From Candidatus Caccoplasma merdavium (GTDB lineage Bacteria > Bacteroidota > Bacteroidia > Bacteroidales > UBA11471), in the NCBI GenBank assembly GCA_018715595.1, contig DVLI01000025.1, positions 1 through 64,000 of the forward strand: DNA of 64,000 nucleotides, in the 5' to 3' direction. A model generated the notes under the pieces. That model saw only the letters and a list, made by a program, of their open reading frames with translations, was not told where the DNA came from and searched no databases. Shown here piece by piece: positions 7,251-16,702 of the stretch (its first letter is position 1; each line of letters opens with the position of its first letter). A program made the position numbers and the translations under genes.

Positions 7251-8768
7251 TTAGAATCCGGTGTTTTGCTTGATGACGCCGTCCGAAATCTGAACTTCAT
7301 ATTCGGGTATCGGCAGTATCTTTTTGTTGTTGGGCAGACCTTTGGTTTTCAGGTCGCGGCCGGTGCGAATGAGGTCCCAGCGGTAGTGGCCTTCCATGGC
7401 CAGCTCGCGGTTGCGCTCTACGAGTATCGAGTCGACAAAGGCTTCGACCGAGGGGAAGTCGGCGGCCGTGAGTGCTGCCGGTTTCTGTCCGTCGGGGAAG
7501 GGCTTGCGGCGAATGTCGTTGAGGTGTTGCAAGGCTTCGTCGTCGATGCTGTTGGTCGTGTAGGCCAGGGCTTCGGCTCTTGTGAGTTTGATTTCGGAGA
7601 GGCGAATGTATTGCACGTCGCAGTAGCAGCCGCCGTTGTCATACTTCATCGAGGCTTTGAGGTTGGAGTTGCTGGTGGCGGAGCCTTGTTGAATGAGGTA
7701 TTCGTTGGTTTCGCCATATCCGCGCAGGTCGCCCGGCAGATAGCTGTTGATGAGCGAGTCGGAGGTGGAGAAGCTGGTTTTGGCGTAGACCGACGTCCAC
7801 CCGCACGGGAATACGTTGGTGCTGATGCGGCTGGGTTGGAAGAATATCAACTCCGTGGCATAGTTGGTGGGGTCGGGGTAGGTAGAGTTCTCGTAGACAT
7901 TGTTCGGGAAGATGTTGGTGCGGTGGTCGTTGTAGCTGTCGTTGAAGGTGATGTTCGGTGATTTGAGCACCTCTCCGGCATAGTAGGCGGCTTCATTGAG
8001 TTCGGCTTGGTTTTTCGTGTATGTGCCCTTGTAAAGGTAGACCCGGGAGAGGAGTGCCTTGGCGACGGTGGCCGTGGCCCGGTAGCGGAGAGAGGGCTCA
8101 TAGTCGGTCTGTGGCAGGTCGGGAATCGCTTCGGTGAGGTCTTTTATGATCTGGGTGTAGACCGAATCTACCGTCTCGCGAGGCTGAATGTCTTCGGGTT
8201 TGTAGCCGTCGTAGGGGGTGAGCCGCATCACCAATCCCAATCCGTTGCCTTCGCCCACAAGGGCGCCGTCACCGTAGATGCAGAGAAGGGTGAAGTACTC
8301 GTAGGCGCGCAGGAATTTGGCTTCGGCGATGTGTTGTCTCATCATTGTGGGGTCGTATTGGCCAAATTCGTTGATGCCTGAAATGATGTTGTTGGCATAG
8401 TCGATGGCGTTGTAGCCATATTGGTATATGTCTTTGATGAATCCGTCCTGCTCGTCGGTGGTGTATTCGCATTTTTCCATGGCGAGGTACGACGACGCGC
8501 CGTTTTGTACCGTGATGTTTTCGGTACCGATGTCGGCCAGCTGGAAGGCAAAGGAGCTGTTGGTGTAGTTGTTTTGGTCGTTGGGGGCGCCTGAGAGCAG
8601 GACGCACAAGCGGGTGTAGGCGCCGACAAGGGCGGCTTGTGCGGTTTTTTCGTCTTTATAGACCGTCTCGTCGACCATCGTGTTTTGGGGGGCATAGTCG
8701 AGCTCGCAGGCGGTGAAGAGGGCCAGCGAGGTGAGTAGTGATATGGATAGCAGAATTGTTTTCTTCAT
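7251..8768 (-). CDS. SusD/RagB-family nutrient-binding lipoprotein
   Basis: Surface lipoprotein of 505 residues that, in known SusC/SusD pairs, caps the TonB-dependent channel and captures the ligand. The signal peptide ends in LFTAC (Cys21) followed by ELDYAPQNTMVDE, a typical SusD start. Helical TPR-like segments follow (for example EAKFLRAYEYFTLL and ATVAKALLSRVYLYKGTYT). The C-terminus has the family's RNRELAMEGHYRWDLIRTG motif. It starts 17 bp after the susC stop. No glycoside hydrolase or sensor gene lies beside it, so the cargo cannot be predicted. Confidence 0.93.
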   Translation of the reverse strand: MKKTILLSISLLTSLALFTACELDYAPQNTMVDETVYKDEKTAQAALVGAYTRLCVLLSGAPNDQNNYTNSSFAFQLADIGTENITVQNGASSYLAMEKCEYTTDEQDGFIKDIYQYGYNAIDYANNIISGINEFGQYDPTMMRQHIAEAKFLRAYEYFTLLCIYGDGALVGEGNGLGLVMRLTPYDGYKPEDIQPRETVDSVYTQIIKDLTEAIPDLPQTDYEPSLRYRATATVAKALLSRVYLYKGTYTKNQAELNEAAYYAGEVLKSPNITFNDSYNDHRTNIFPNNVYENSTYPDPTNYATELIFFQPSRISTNVFPCGWTSVYAKTSFSTSDSLINSYLPGDLRGYGETNEYLIQQGSATSNSNLKASMKYDNGGCYCDVQYIRLSEIKLTRAEALAYTTNSIDDEALQHLNDIRRKPFPDGQKPAALTAADFPSVEAFVDSILVERNRELAMEGHYRWDLIRTGRDLKTKGLPNNKKILPIPEYEVQISDGVIKQNTGF

Positions 8769-8785
8769 GTTGTTGTCCTCCTTGG

Positions 8786-11700
8786 TTAAAGTCCGAATCT
8801 TATGCCGAATTGGTAGCTGCGCGATGAGGGCATGGTCAGGTTGTCATATCCGGCGGCCGTGGCCGACGAACCGAATGCGCTCACCTCGGGGTCGAGTCCG
8901 GAGTATGGGCTGATGGTGAATACGTTGGTGAGAACGACAAAGAGCTTGATTTGGTTGAATGTGCGCGTCCTTCTCAACACTTGTTTGGGTAACGAATAGG
9001 AGAATTCCAATGTCTTCAATCGCAGGTAGGAACTCTTTTCGAGGAACCGGGTGGTGGTAATCGACGAGGTATAGTCGTAGTTGTTGACAATGGAGCTGTT
9101 TTTCAGCTTGGGAATGTCGGTCGTTTGTCCCGGAATCTGCCAGAAGTCGAGTATGTCGCGCGACAGGTTGTTGGCCGTCTCGGTGGCGTAGGTGAGCAGT
9201 TGGGCCCGTGTGGAGTTGATCATGTGGCCCCCTACCGAGAAGGTAAACATGGTATTCAGTTCAAACCCTTTGAATGTGAGTATGTTGGTGAAACTGCCGT
9301 AGAATTTGGGCTCGGCTGTTCCGCACACTTTCTTGTTGTCCATCGAGGTTTCGTAGTTCGAGGCCGGGGGAACGGTCGTTGTCGAGCCGTCGGCGAGGCG
9401 CCATATCGGGTCGCCGGTGTTGGGGTCGACGCCCACCCATTCGTGCAGGTACCACTGTGCCATGGGATAGCCCACGGCGTAGTATTTAAACGAGCTGTTG
9501 GCTTGGTCGAGCTGGTTGCCTTCGAAGTTGAGTTTCAATATCTTGTTGCTGTTGCGGGAGAGGTTCAGGATGGTTTGCCACAAGAAGTTCTTGCGCACGA
9601 TATTGTCCGAGATGACTTGTATCTCGATACCTTGGTTTTGCATGTCGGCAATGTTCTGGTATTGGGTCGAATATCCGGTATAAGCCGGCAGGTCCGACGA
9701 GAAGAGCATGTCGGTCGTGCGTTTGTAGTAGTAGTCGACGGTGAGTTTCAGCCGCTCTTTGAAGGCCGAGAAGTCGAGACCCAGGTCATAGGTGATGGTG
9801 CGTTCCCAGTCGAGGTTCACGTTGCTGGGCTGCGACATCGAGAGGAATTGTTCGTTGCCGTAGGAAGAGGCCGTGTTGAGCACATAGATGGCTTGTGCAC
9901 CGTAGTAGCTGTTGTTGGCGTCCTGGCTGGTCCAGCCTATCGAACCGCGGATTTTCATTTCGTCGATCCACGGGGCGTTGTAGGCGATGAAGTCTTCTTC
10001 GGAGAGTCGCCAGGCGGCCGACACGGCGGGAATGTTGATGAAGCGGTGCAGGCGGTTGTAGCGCGACGAACCGTCGATGCGGTAGGATACACCGAAGAGG
10101 TACCGGCGCATGAGCTGGTAGTTGACGCGGGCGAAGGCCGAGAGCAGGGCCCAGGTGTCTTCGCTGGCAGCGCCTACGCGGGAGGTCTGTGCCGAACCGA
10201 TGCCTTTGATGGCCGAGCTGAAAAAGTTCGAGCCGTAAATCTGTGAGTTGTATTCGTGCCCGATTTCATAGCTTTCGCCCAGCACGGCTTGCAGGTAGTG
10301 GCGTTCGTTGAATACTTTGTTCACCGTGATGGTGTTGTTGGTGACGATGCGGTATTTCAAGGCGTCGTTTTCCGATGCCTGGTTGTTGGGGGTGAGGTCG
10401 GCCACTTCTTCGGGCAATTCGGGCTTGTAGACGTAGGAACGGCCGTTGGAGATGTTGATACCGAGTTCGGTTTTGAGTTGCAGCCAATTTGTGACGTCAT
10501 ATTGCAGGTAGGTGTTGCCTATCGTGGTGATGTTTTTGCTTTGCGAGGTGACGTCATTGGCGTAGGCTACGGGGTTGTAGTTGTCGTTGTTGCCTTTGGT
10601 GTTGAGGTCGTGGCCGTAGTAGTAGGAGCTGTCTTCGTTGTATATCGGCAGGTTGGGGGCGCGCAGTATGGCGTCTTTATATACGGTGGGGGCCGTGAGG
10701 GCGTTGTTGTCGATGAATGAGAGGGTCACGTTGGCACCGAGGGTGAATTTGTCGTTGAGTTGGGTATCGAGATTCAGACGGGCCGAGTAACGTTGCAGGT
10801 CGTTGTTGATGATATATGATTCGTTGTTGGCGTAGGAGAGGCTGAAAAAGTAGCGGGTGCGAGTGTTTCCGCCCGAAATCGATGCGCTCAGGTTGTGGCT
10901 GAGGGCGTTGCGGGTCACGGCGTCTTGCCAGTCGGTATTGTAGCCGGCACGGTAAACGTCGGAGGGATAGTATTGCGAGTAGATTTGTGCGTATTCATCG
11001 CCGGTGAGCAGGTCGAGTTTGCCGATGGGCTGGTCGATGCTCATGGTGTAGGAGACGTTGATGGCTGTGCGGTCGCGGGAGCCGCTTTTGGTGGTGATGA
11101 GGATTACACCGGCCGAGCCGCGTGAACCGTAGATGGAGGTGGCGAAGGCATCTTTGAGAATTTCGATCGACTCAATGTCTTCGGGGTTGATGGAGAGTAG
11201 CGGGTTTTGCTCGAAAGAGTAGTTGAGGTCCATGTTGTTGGTCAGCGTTCCGCCTCCCGTTGAAGTTCCACCCATGCTGATGGCGCTCACCGAGCCGCCG
11301 CTGGTGCCGACCGAGTTGGCCGAGCGGTCGGTGCCGTAGATGGGTACGCCGTCGACGACGTAGAGGGGGTTGTTTTCGCCTATGATGGAGCTCACGCCGC
11401 GAATGGTGAGGAGGTTGGCTCCGCCGAGTGCTCCTGAGGAGTTGGATACGAACACGCCCGGGGCACGGCCTTGCAGCAACTGGTCTACCGACAGGAATGA
11501 TTTTTGTTCATCGAGTTTTACCGATGATACCGAGCCGGTAATATCACGCCGTTCTTGTTTGCCATAGCCTACGACGGTAATTTCGCGCATGGCATTTTCG
11601 GCCGGAATGAGTCTTATGGCTTCGACGGTTTTGGGATGATTTACGGTTACGGTTTCGGTCTCATAGCCAATGAACGAAAACGAGATGGTCGCACCTGTCG

Positions 11701-11899
11701 GTACATTGGTGAGGGTGAAAGAGCCGTCCGATGTGGACAGGGTGGCGCCTTTTCCGTTGACCGAAACGGTTACGCCCGCTAGGGGGGCGTTGTTTTCATC
11801 GAGAACGGTACCGGATATCTTGGTGAGATTTTGCGCCGAGGCTATTTCGCAACAGAATATACAACACAGTACCGTATATATTGTCCAAAATTTTTTCAT
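8786..11899 (-). CDS. SusC/RagA-family TonB-linked outer membrane protein
   Basis: Outer-membrane active transporter of 1037 residues, normally paired with SusD and energised by TonB-ExbBD. After the signal peptide (ending EIASAQ) comes a carboxypeptidase-regulatory-like domain (about 28-105, ISGTVLDENNAPLAGVTV). A TonB-box-like EITVVGYGKQERRDITGSVSSV and the plug follow (about 105-250, with LLTIRGVSSI and NPLYVVDGVPIYG). A long 22-stranded-type barrel ends the protein. Tyr- and Asn-rich loop segments are typical. It follows a lipoprotein gene after an 88-bp gap that contains a strong hairpin, and precedes susD by 17 bp. Confidence 0.95.
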   Translation of the reverse strand: MKKFWTIYTVLCCIFCCEIASAQNLTKISGTVLDENNAPLAGVTVSVNGKGATLSTSDGSFTLTNVPTGATISFSFIGYETETVTVNHPKTVEAIRLIPAENAMREITVVGYGKQERRDITGSVSSVKLDEQKSFLSVDQLLQGRAPGVFVSNSSGALGGANLLTIRGVSSIIGENNPLYVVDGVPIYGTDRSANSVGTSGGSVSAISMGGTSTGGGTLTNNMDLNYSFEQNPLLSINPEDIESIEILKDAFATSIYGSRGSAGVILITTKSGSRDRTAINVSYTMSIDQPIGKLDLLTGDEYAQIYSQYYPSDVYRAGYNTDWQDAVTRNALSHNLSASISGGNTRTRYFFSLSYANNESYIINNDLQRYSARLNLDTQLNDKFTLGANVTLSFIDNNALTAPTVYKDAILRAPNLPIYNEDSSYYYGHDLNTKGNNDNYNPVAYANDVTSQSKNITTIGNTYLQYDVTNWLQLKTELGINISNGRSYVYKPELPEEVADLTPNNQASENDALKYRIVTNNTITVNKVFNERHYLQAVLGESYEIGHEYNSQIYGSNFFSSAIKGIGSAQTSRVGAASEDTWALLSAFARVNYQLMRRYLFGVSYRIDGSSRYNRLHRFINIPAVSAAWRLSEEDFIAYNAPWIDEMKIRGSIGWTSQDANNSYYGAQAIYVLNTASSYGNEQFLSMSQPSNVNLDWERTITYDLGLDFSAFKERLKLTVDYYYKRTTDMLFSSDLPAYTGYSTQYQNIADMQNQGIEIQVISDNIVRKNFLWQTILNLSRNSNKILKLNFEGNQLDQANSSFKYYAVGYPMAQWYLHEWVGVDPNTGDPIWRLADGSTTTVPPASNYETSMDNKKVCGTAEPKFYGSFTNILTFKGFELNTMFTFSVGGHMINSTRAQLLTYATETANNLSRDILDFWQIPGQTTDIPKLKNSSIVNNYDYTSSITTTRFLEKSSYLRLKTLEFSYSLPKQVLRRTRTFNQIKLFVVLTNVFTISPYSGLDPEVSAFGSSATAAGYDNLTMPSSRSYQFGIRFGL

Positions 11900-11923
11900 A
11901 ATATTAAAGTCCCGGTGTTTAGT

Positions 11924-11965
11924 TGGAAAAAGTACTCTGTGCAGGGATTATGCACAGAGTACTTT
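11924..11965 (-). terminator. Hairpin between lipoprotein gene and susC
   Basis: Perfect 15-bp stem (11929-11943 against 11951-11965) with a 7-nt loop. On the minus strand it ends in ACTTTTTCC, a short T-run. It stands 22 nt past the lipoprotein stop and 29 nt before the susC ATG, leaving no room for a separate susC promoter. It is probably a partial terminator or an mRNA 3'-end stabiliser that sets different levels for the two halves of the operon. Confidence 0.7.
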
Positions 11966-11987
11966 GATGATTTAAAAAATGGAATTA

Positions 11988-13454
11988 TCAATTCAGAGCG
12001 AATGCCCAAGCGGCAAACGAGGGATCCATGTCGTCGACCGTGGTCGAGTAGGGAGTGTAGCTACCCGAGAAGCTGTTGAAGCCGCCGAATACCCAAGCGA
12101 TGTCGTTTTCATCGACAACGACACAAGGATTGAAGGTTCCGGTGTAGGCTTCATTGATACCTTCGACAGCCGTCCAGGTAACACCGTCGGTCGATTTATA
12201 GATGGTGTTGTTCATTACGCGGGCACCGGCCTCATCGTAATAGAGACCACCGAAGAGGTAAGCCGTGTTGCCGGCGTTGTTGGTAACGACAGTGGCACCG
12301 CAGATGGGACCAACGGCGGTCGAATCGGCAACAGTGGCGAAGTTCTCACCGTCGGTCGATTTGGCTACGGCCGATTGCAGGGTCGATGTACCGACAAAGC
12401 CTCTTGCTCCACCCAGCAGGAAGATTTCGTCGTTGAGAACAAATGTCGAGCAGAAGGCTCTCAGGAAACTTGATGCACCCGATACCATGGTATAAGTAGT
12501 ATCAGCTTTCACCCACATTTGAGAGTTGGCTCCTTGGAACTGACCGAATACCATCATTGAACCGCTTTCCATATAGAGGTTGTTGTTGTAGGTAAACGGA
12601 GTGGGACATACAAATCCGAAGGAGCCCCTACCTATCAGCATCTTGAACATATCGTCGGCCAAGGTCGAGTTACCTTCGATCGATTCATCGTTCCAAGTGC
12701 TGCCGTTGCCGGTCGATGCGATGCGGAAGCTTTTCAGCGTGAGGCTCGTAGACCAGCCGTTTGATTCAAGCTCGGGGGCATTTCCGCCTTGATCGGTTCC
12801 TAAAACGCGGATACCACCGATGACATAGAGCTTGTCATTGATAACGATGGGGCGTGCACCCATACCGCCGATGATGTCCTCGGTCGATACTTCGGTCCAG
12901 CGGATACCGTTGGTCGAGGTGAATACCTTGTAGAATCCGAGCGTATCGGCTGCATCGTAACCCGAGGTGAAGGCATAGAATTTACCGTCGAAGAGGGCTA
13001 CGGAGTAGTCGTAAACGTTGCCGGGGATACCTCCGCCACGAATGTCGGCGCTGATTTGTTTACCGGCAGCGAGGTCGTCTTCGGTATCGGAGATGACTAC
13101 GGTGAGGGTGTAGTCCTTGCTGCTACCTTCGTGGGTGGCGGTGAGGACGATGGGGTTGTTGAGGTCAAACGTTGCACCGGCAACAGCGGCACCGTTTACG
13201 GTAACCGTCGTGTTCATCGTAGCCGTCACGGTGAGTGTGCAGGCTTCGAGCTCAGAGGCTTGGGTTGTCATGGGGACGGTGCATTGAATCGTCAGACCCG
13301 AGTAGTTGATGACACCGTTGTAAGAAGCACCTTCGGCGGTGGTAACCGTTACACCGGTAATACCGAATCCCGAATCATTGCTGTCGTCGTTACACGATGT
13401 GAAGCTGAATACGGCGCAGAGGGCCATAAGCAGCAGAGCATTCAGTTTTTTCAT
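11988..13454 (-). CDS. Lipoprotein with N-terminal Ig-like and beta-propeller-like repeats (DUF6242-like)
   Basis: Lipoprotein of 488 residues. The signal peptide ends in SFTSC (Cys20) followed by NDDSNDSG. Residues about 30-120 look like a beta-sandwich domain (Thr- and Val-rich). From about residue 135 there are recurring blade-like units: FDGKFYAFTSG, NDKLYVIGGIRV, NNNLYMESGS, NDEIFLLGGARG, NTAYLFGGLYYDE and DIAWVFGGFN. Each pairs with TNGIRWTEV-type or TDGVTWTAV-type strands. This is Kelch-like architecture and resembles what databases call DUF6242, from memory. No catalytic residues are evident. The gene sits directly before susC, suggesting a surface accessory lipoprotein of the same uptake system. 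Confidence 0.75.
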   Translation of the reverse strand: MKKLNALLLMALCAVFSFTSCNDDSNDSGFGITGVTVTTAEGASYNGVINYSGLTIQCTVPMTTQASELEACTLTVTATMNTTVTVNGAAVAGATFDLNNPIVLTATHEGSSKDYTLTVVISDTEDDLAAGKQISADIRGGGIPGNVYDYSVALFDGKFYAFTSGYDAADTLGFYKVFTSTNGIRWTEVSTEDIIGGMGARPIVINDKLYVIGGIRVLGTDQGGNAPELESNGWSTSLTLKSFRIASTGNGSTWNDESIEGNSTLADDMFKMLIGRGSFGFVCPTPFTYNNNLYMESGSMMVFGQFQGANSQMWVKADTTYTMVSGASSFLRAFCSTFVLNDEIFLLGGARGFVGTSTLQSAVAKSTDGENFATVADSTAVGPICGATVVTNNAGNTAYLFGGLYYDEAGARVMNNTIYKSTDGVTWTAVEGINEAYTGTFNPCVVVDENDIAWVFGGFNSFSGSYTPYSTTVDDMDPSFAAWAFALN

Positions 13455-13508
13455 ACGAAAGATTAAATTTTGGGTTATGGTTTGTGATTAAAAATAGATG
13501 TTGTCATT

Positions 13509-14780
13509 TTACATCGACATGGCACCCATCGAAATCGATTTGCGCGGAGCCGGTTTCTCGGGAGCTACGCCGTTGAGGGCATTCTGTATGGCTTTGCGAA
13601 TGGCTTCACCACGGAGACCTTTGGCATAGAGGTTACCGTCGGCATCGACGAGAACGATGAAAGGTATTCCGCCGAACTGGTAGTCACTCATCAGTTTCTT
13701 GCCGCCGTCGGTGGCGTGTATCTGCAACCAAGGCATGTTTTCTTCGCCTGCGGCTTTGAGCCAAGCGTCTTTGTCGGCGTCGATGGATACGCTGAGGAAT
13801 TCTACGCCTTTGTCTTTGAACTCTTCATAATATTTTTTGAGATTGACAATCTCTTGGCGGCAGGGACCGCACCACGATGCCCAAAAGTCGACCAGGACGA
13901 TTTTGCCTTTGAGGTCGGAGAGCGAGAGCTCTTTACCGTCGATTTGGGGGTAAGTAAAGTCGGGAGCCGGCTTGCCGTTGTTCAGACGTTCGCGTTGAGC
14001 CTTGGCTTTGGCCACGCCGTCTTTGTAGTTCTGTATGGGGGCATAACCGGGGTGGGCGGCTTCGAGTTGCGACAGGATATTGTCGATGAGTTCCTTGTCG
14101 GCATCTTCTCTCAATGAGGGAAGCACGGCGAGTACGCTGGTGACCGTTGCATTGTGCTCGGCGATATAACGCATGCGGGCGGTCATGTCTTCGCTGTTGT
14201 GGGAATAGAGGGCGTCGCTGAGCATTTTGCGCTTCTCGGCATCGGGATTGGCGTTGTAGATGGCCTTGGAGATGGCAATCATGCTCTGATAGCTGCGGTA
14301 GTTGCAGAAGTTGACTTGGTTCATCACCTCATTCTTGGGACCGCCTTGGATATATACATAGGGGGGATTCTTGATTTTTACCCGGGCCGTGTCGAAGCCG
14401 CGGAAGTTGATGGTGAGGTCTTCATCTTCGCCCCAGATGCGTACCGATTGCCATTTTCCGCAATCGACCGTGTAGACGCCCGGAGTCTCGATGGGCAACG
14501 TCAGTGTGTATTCGTTGTTGTCATCGATTTCGGCCTCGGCGAAAATTTTGCGGCTGGTGCCTTGTTGTTGGTACACCGTCATTTTGAACTCGGGAGCCGG
14601 CTGGTCGTAATTCCAATACCCTTTGTAGGTGAATTGCACTTTTCCCTTGATGGTGATTTGGGAAGGGGCAGCTTGTTGCTCGGTGGTTTCTTTGTTTTCT
14701 TTCTTCGTCTTTTTTACTTTGGCCGATGCGTCAAAAATAATCAGCATGGCAGCCAGCATGGCGACAATACGAAATTTCAT
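13509..14780 (-). CDS. TlpA/ResA-like thiol-disulfide oxidoreductase
   Basis: Exported protein of 423 residues with an N-terminal signal peptide (MKFRIVAMLAAMLIIFDASA) and a Lys-rich linker. A beta-rich domain similar to DUF4369 follows (about 40-130). The C-terminal thioredoxin fold starts near residue 265 (GKPAPDFTYPQIDGKEL), with the WASWCGPCR active site and the cis-proline segment GGIPFIVLVD. Such proteins reduce disulfides or cytochrome c haem sites in the periplasm. It is the first gene of the five-gene minus-strand unit, with a promoter element at 14871-14878. The C-terminal tail after the thioredoxin fold is Pro-, Lys- and Met-rich (about 20 residues). Confidence 0.88.
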   Translation of the reverse strand: MKFRIVAMLAAMLIIFDASAKVKKTKKENKETTEQQAAPSQITIKGKVQFTYKGYWNYDQPAPEFKMTVYQQQGTSRKIFAEAEIDDNNEYTLTLPIETPGVYTVDCGKWQSVRIWGEDEDLTINFRGFDTARVKIKNPPYVYIQGGPKNEVMNQVNFCNYRSYQSMIAISKAIYNANPDAEKRKMLSDALYSHNSEDMTARMRYIAEHNATVTSVLAVLPSLREDADKELIDNILSQLEAAHPGYAPIQNYKDGVAKAKAQRERLNNGKPAPDFTYPQIDGKELSLSDLKGKIVLVDFWASWCGPCRQEIVNLKKYYEEFKDKGVEFLSVSIDADKDAWLKAAGEENMPWLQIHATDGGKKLMSDYQFGGIPFIVLVDADGNLYAKGLRGEAIRKAIQNALNGVAPEKPAPRKSISMGAMSM

Positions 14781-14870
14781 AGCGGTTGAGTTTTTAAGCG
14801 TTTGTTATTTGTTTCTCTTGGCGTAAGTGGTATTTAATGACTTTTTCTCGGTGAGTATATAACTATGCCG

Positions 14871-14878
14871 CAAATATA
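14871..14878 (-). promoter_or_regulatory. Promoter -7 element of the TlpA-SusCD operon
   Basis: On the minus strand this reads TATATTTG, an exact TAnnTTTG match. The transcript would start near 14865, giving a leader of about 84 nt. No other such element is seen before any of the five genes, which supports one long transcript. Confidence 0.55.
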
Positions 14879-15112
14879 GACATTTGTTTTATGAAATCTG
14901 CTTAAAAACATGTTTTTTTTATTTTTAGCCTCGAATTATATCTCTATTTGCAAGCGTATGCAATTTTTTTGTAATAAATTGTTGTATGCGTCTATCTTTT
15001 TTTGCTTTGATTTTGCGTGCCGCCAAAATCAAAACACGCATCGCCCTGTAAACTGAGCCTCCCAGGGAGATATAAAAGGGGGACGGTTTTTTTATATTGC
15101 CTTCGATTTTCT

Positions 15113-15120
15113 TATTTTTG
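15113..15120 (+). promoter_or_regulatory. Promoter -7 element of the helicase gene
   Basis: TATTTTTG matches TAnnTTTG. A transcript start near 15127 gives a leader of about 29 nt before the ATG at 15156. Confidence 0.55.
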
Positions 15121-15155
15121 TATCTTGTTATCGACCGTTATTTCTTATTCAATCC

Positions 15156-16583
15156 ATGCTCAGTGATTATTTCATACAGCGCCTTTCCGAAAACCTGCCC
15201 TATGTCCCTACCGAAGAGCAGGCCGGGCTGGTGGCCCGCTTGGCGGAGTTCCTGTGGGACGACAATGTCCCCTCGGTGTTTGTCATCAAAGGTTACGCCG
15301 GTACGGGAAAGACTTCGCTCGTCGGGGCGCTGGTCAAGACGCTGGAAACGTTCGAACGCGCGTGTGTATTGCTGGCTCCCACCGGACGTGCGGCCAAAGT
15401 CTTTGCTTCGTATGCGGCCCACCCGGCCTACACGATACACAAGAAAATCTATCGGCAACGAGCCTTTACGGGCGATTTCACGGGCTTCCAGTTGGCCCAT
15501 AATGCCCACAAGAATACCTTTTTTATTGTCGATGAGGCGTCGATGATTGCCAATGAAGCTGCCGAGGGAGCACACTACGGCTCGGGACTGTTGCTCGATG
15601 ACCTCTTCGATTTTGTCTATTCCGGTGCCGGCTGCCGTCTCATTTTGCTGGGCGACACGGCGCAGCTGCCGCCTGTGGGGCAGGTGCGCAGTCCGGCTCT
15701 CGATGAGGAATATTTGCGACGCTACGGTTACCCGGTCTTTTCGTGCGAATTGACCCATGTCGTGCGGCAGGTCGAGGAGTCGGGTGTGTTGTTCAATGCC
15801 ACGCGGTTGCGCAACGCCATGCAGGAAAATCCGCTTCCTGTGCCATCGATTGCCTGGCGGCGTTTCCCCGATGTGAGCCTCGTGGGAGGAGACGAACTCA
15901 TAGAGGTACTCTCGTCGGCCTATCGCCGTGATGGCATGGACGAGACCATTATTGTCACCCGCTCGAACAAGCGGGCCAACATCTTCAACCAGGGCATTCG
16001 CAACCGCATTCTCTATCGGGAGGAAGAACTTGCCTCGGGCGACCTGTTGCTGGTGGCCCGCAACAACTATTTTTGGAGCGAGAAGTATGAGAAACTCGAC
16101 TTCATCGCCAACGGCGATGTGGCTCGTGTCGTGCGGGTGCGTCGCGTGTGTGAGATGTACGGTTTCAGGTTTGCCGATGTGGTGCTCTATTTCCCCGACT
16201 ATGAAGAGGAGATGGAGGCCAAGGTCATTCTCGACACGTTGCATTCGGAGTCACCTTCACTCACGGCCGAGGAGAACACCCGCCTGTTCAATGCCGTGAT
16301 GGAAGATTATGCCGACGTGCCCTCCAAGCGCGAGCGTCTCAAACGGCTCAAAAACGACCCCTGGTTCAATGCCTTGCAGGTGAAGTATGCCTATGCCGTG
16401 ACCTGCCACAAGGCGCAGGGCGGACAGTGGGCCAATGTCTTTATTGATATGGGATATATCCGTCCCGACATGCTCGGCCTCGATTTCTACCGGTGGCTCT
16501 ATACGGCCTTCACGCGCACGACGGGTCGGCTTTGGCTCATCAATGTGTCGCCCGATTACATCGAGGAGAAGCCGTCCGACTGA
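15156..16583 (+). CDS. RecD2-like superfamily 1 DNA helicase
   Basis: ATP-dependent helicase of 475 residues, probably acting on DNA ends or forks. Walker A is GYAGTGKTS (about 47-55), followed by LLAPTGRAAK (motif Ia). Walker B is FFIVDEAS (about 123-130), then LLGDTAQLPPVG (motif III). The UvrD-C-like end has VTCHKAQGGQW (about 414-424) and the motif VI region YTAFTRTTGRLWL. It is shorter than RecD2 (about 700 residues) and lacks the N-terminal extension, which fits the compact Bacteroidetes type often annotated as an AAA family ATPase. It has its own promoter. Confidence 0.88.
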   Translation: MLSDYFIQRLSENLPYVPTEEQAGLVARLAEFLWDDNVPSVFVIKGYAGTGKTSLVGALVKTLETFERACVLLAPTGRAAKVFASYAAHPAYTIHKKIYRQRAFTGDFTGFQLAHNAHKNTFFIVDEASMIANEAAEGAHYGSGLLLDDLFDFVYSGAGCRLILLGDTAQLPPVGQVRSPALDEEYLRRYGYPVFSCELTHVVRQVEESGVLFNATRLRNAMQENPLPVPSIAWRRFPDVSLVGGDELIEVLSSAYRRDGMDETIIVTRSNKRANIFNQGIRNRILYREEELASGDLLLVARNNYFWSEKYEKLDFIANGDVARVVRVRRVCEMYGFRFADVVLYFPDYEEEMEAKVILDTLHSESPSLTAEENTRLFNAVMEDYADVPSKRERLKRLKNDPWFNALQVKYAYAVTCHKAQGGQWANVFIDMGYIRPDMLGLDFYRWLYTAFTRTTGRLWLINVSPDYIEEKPSD

Positions 16584-16702
16584 AAACGCCCCGCACCCTT
16601 TCCCTCATTTGCAACGAGAGGGAGACCGCTTGGCGCATCGGCCGATGGTTTTTGTGGGGGGATAATGATGCCGAAAAAGTGAGAATTGAAAATCCAGAAT
16701 AT

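Larger units (their letters stand above)
14781..15155. other. Divergent intergenic region, TlpA operon / helicase
   Basis: This 375-bp AT-rich stretch holds back-to-back promoters: minus -7 TATATTTG at 14871-14878 and plus -7 TATTTTTG at 15113-15120. It also has a perfect 10-bp inverted repeat TTTGATTTTG/CAAAATCAAA (15006-15015 against 15024-15033), overlapped by GCGTG/CACGC (15015-15019 against 15035-15039). The palindrome could be an operator. No gene is seen. Confidence 0.5.

Noticed and set aside
14781-15155. Riboswitch upstream of the TlpA-SusCD operon
   Set aside because: No conserved riboswitch core was recognised; only promoter elements and one palindrome are visible.
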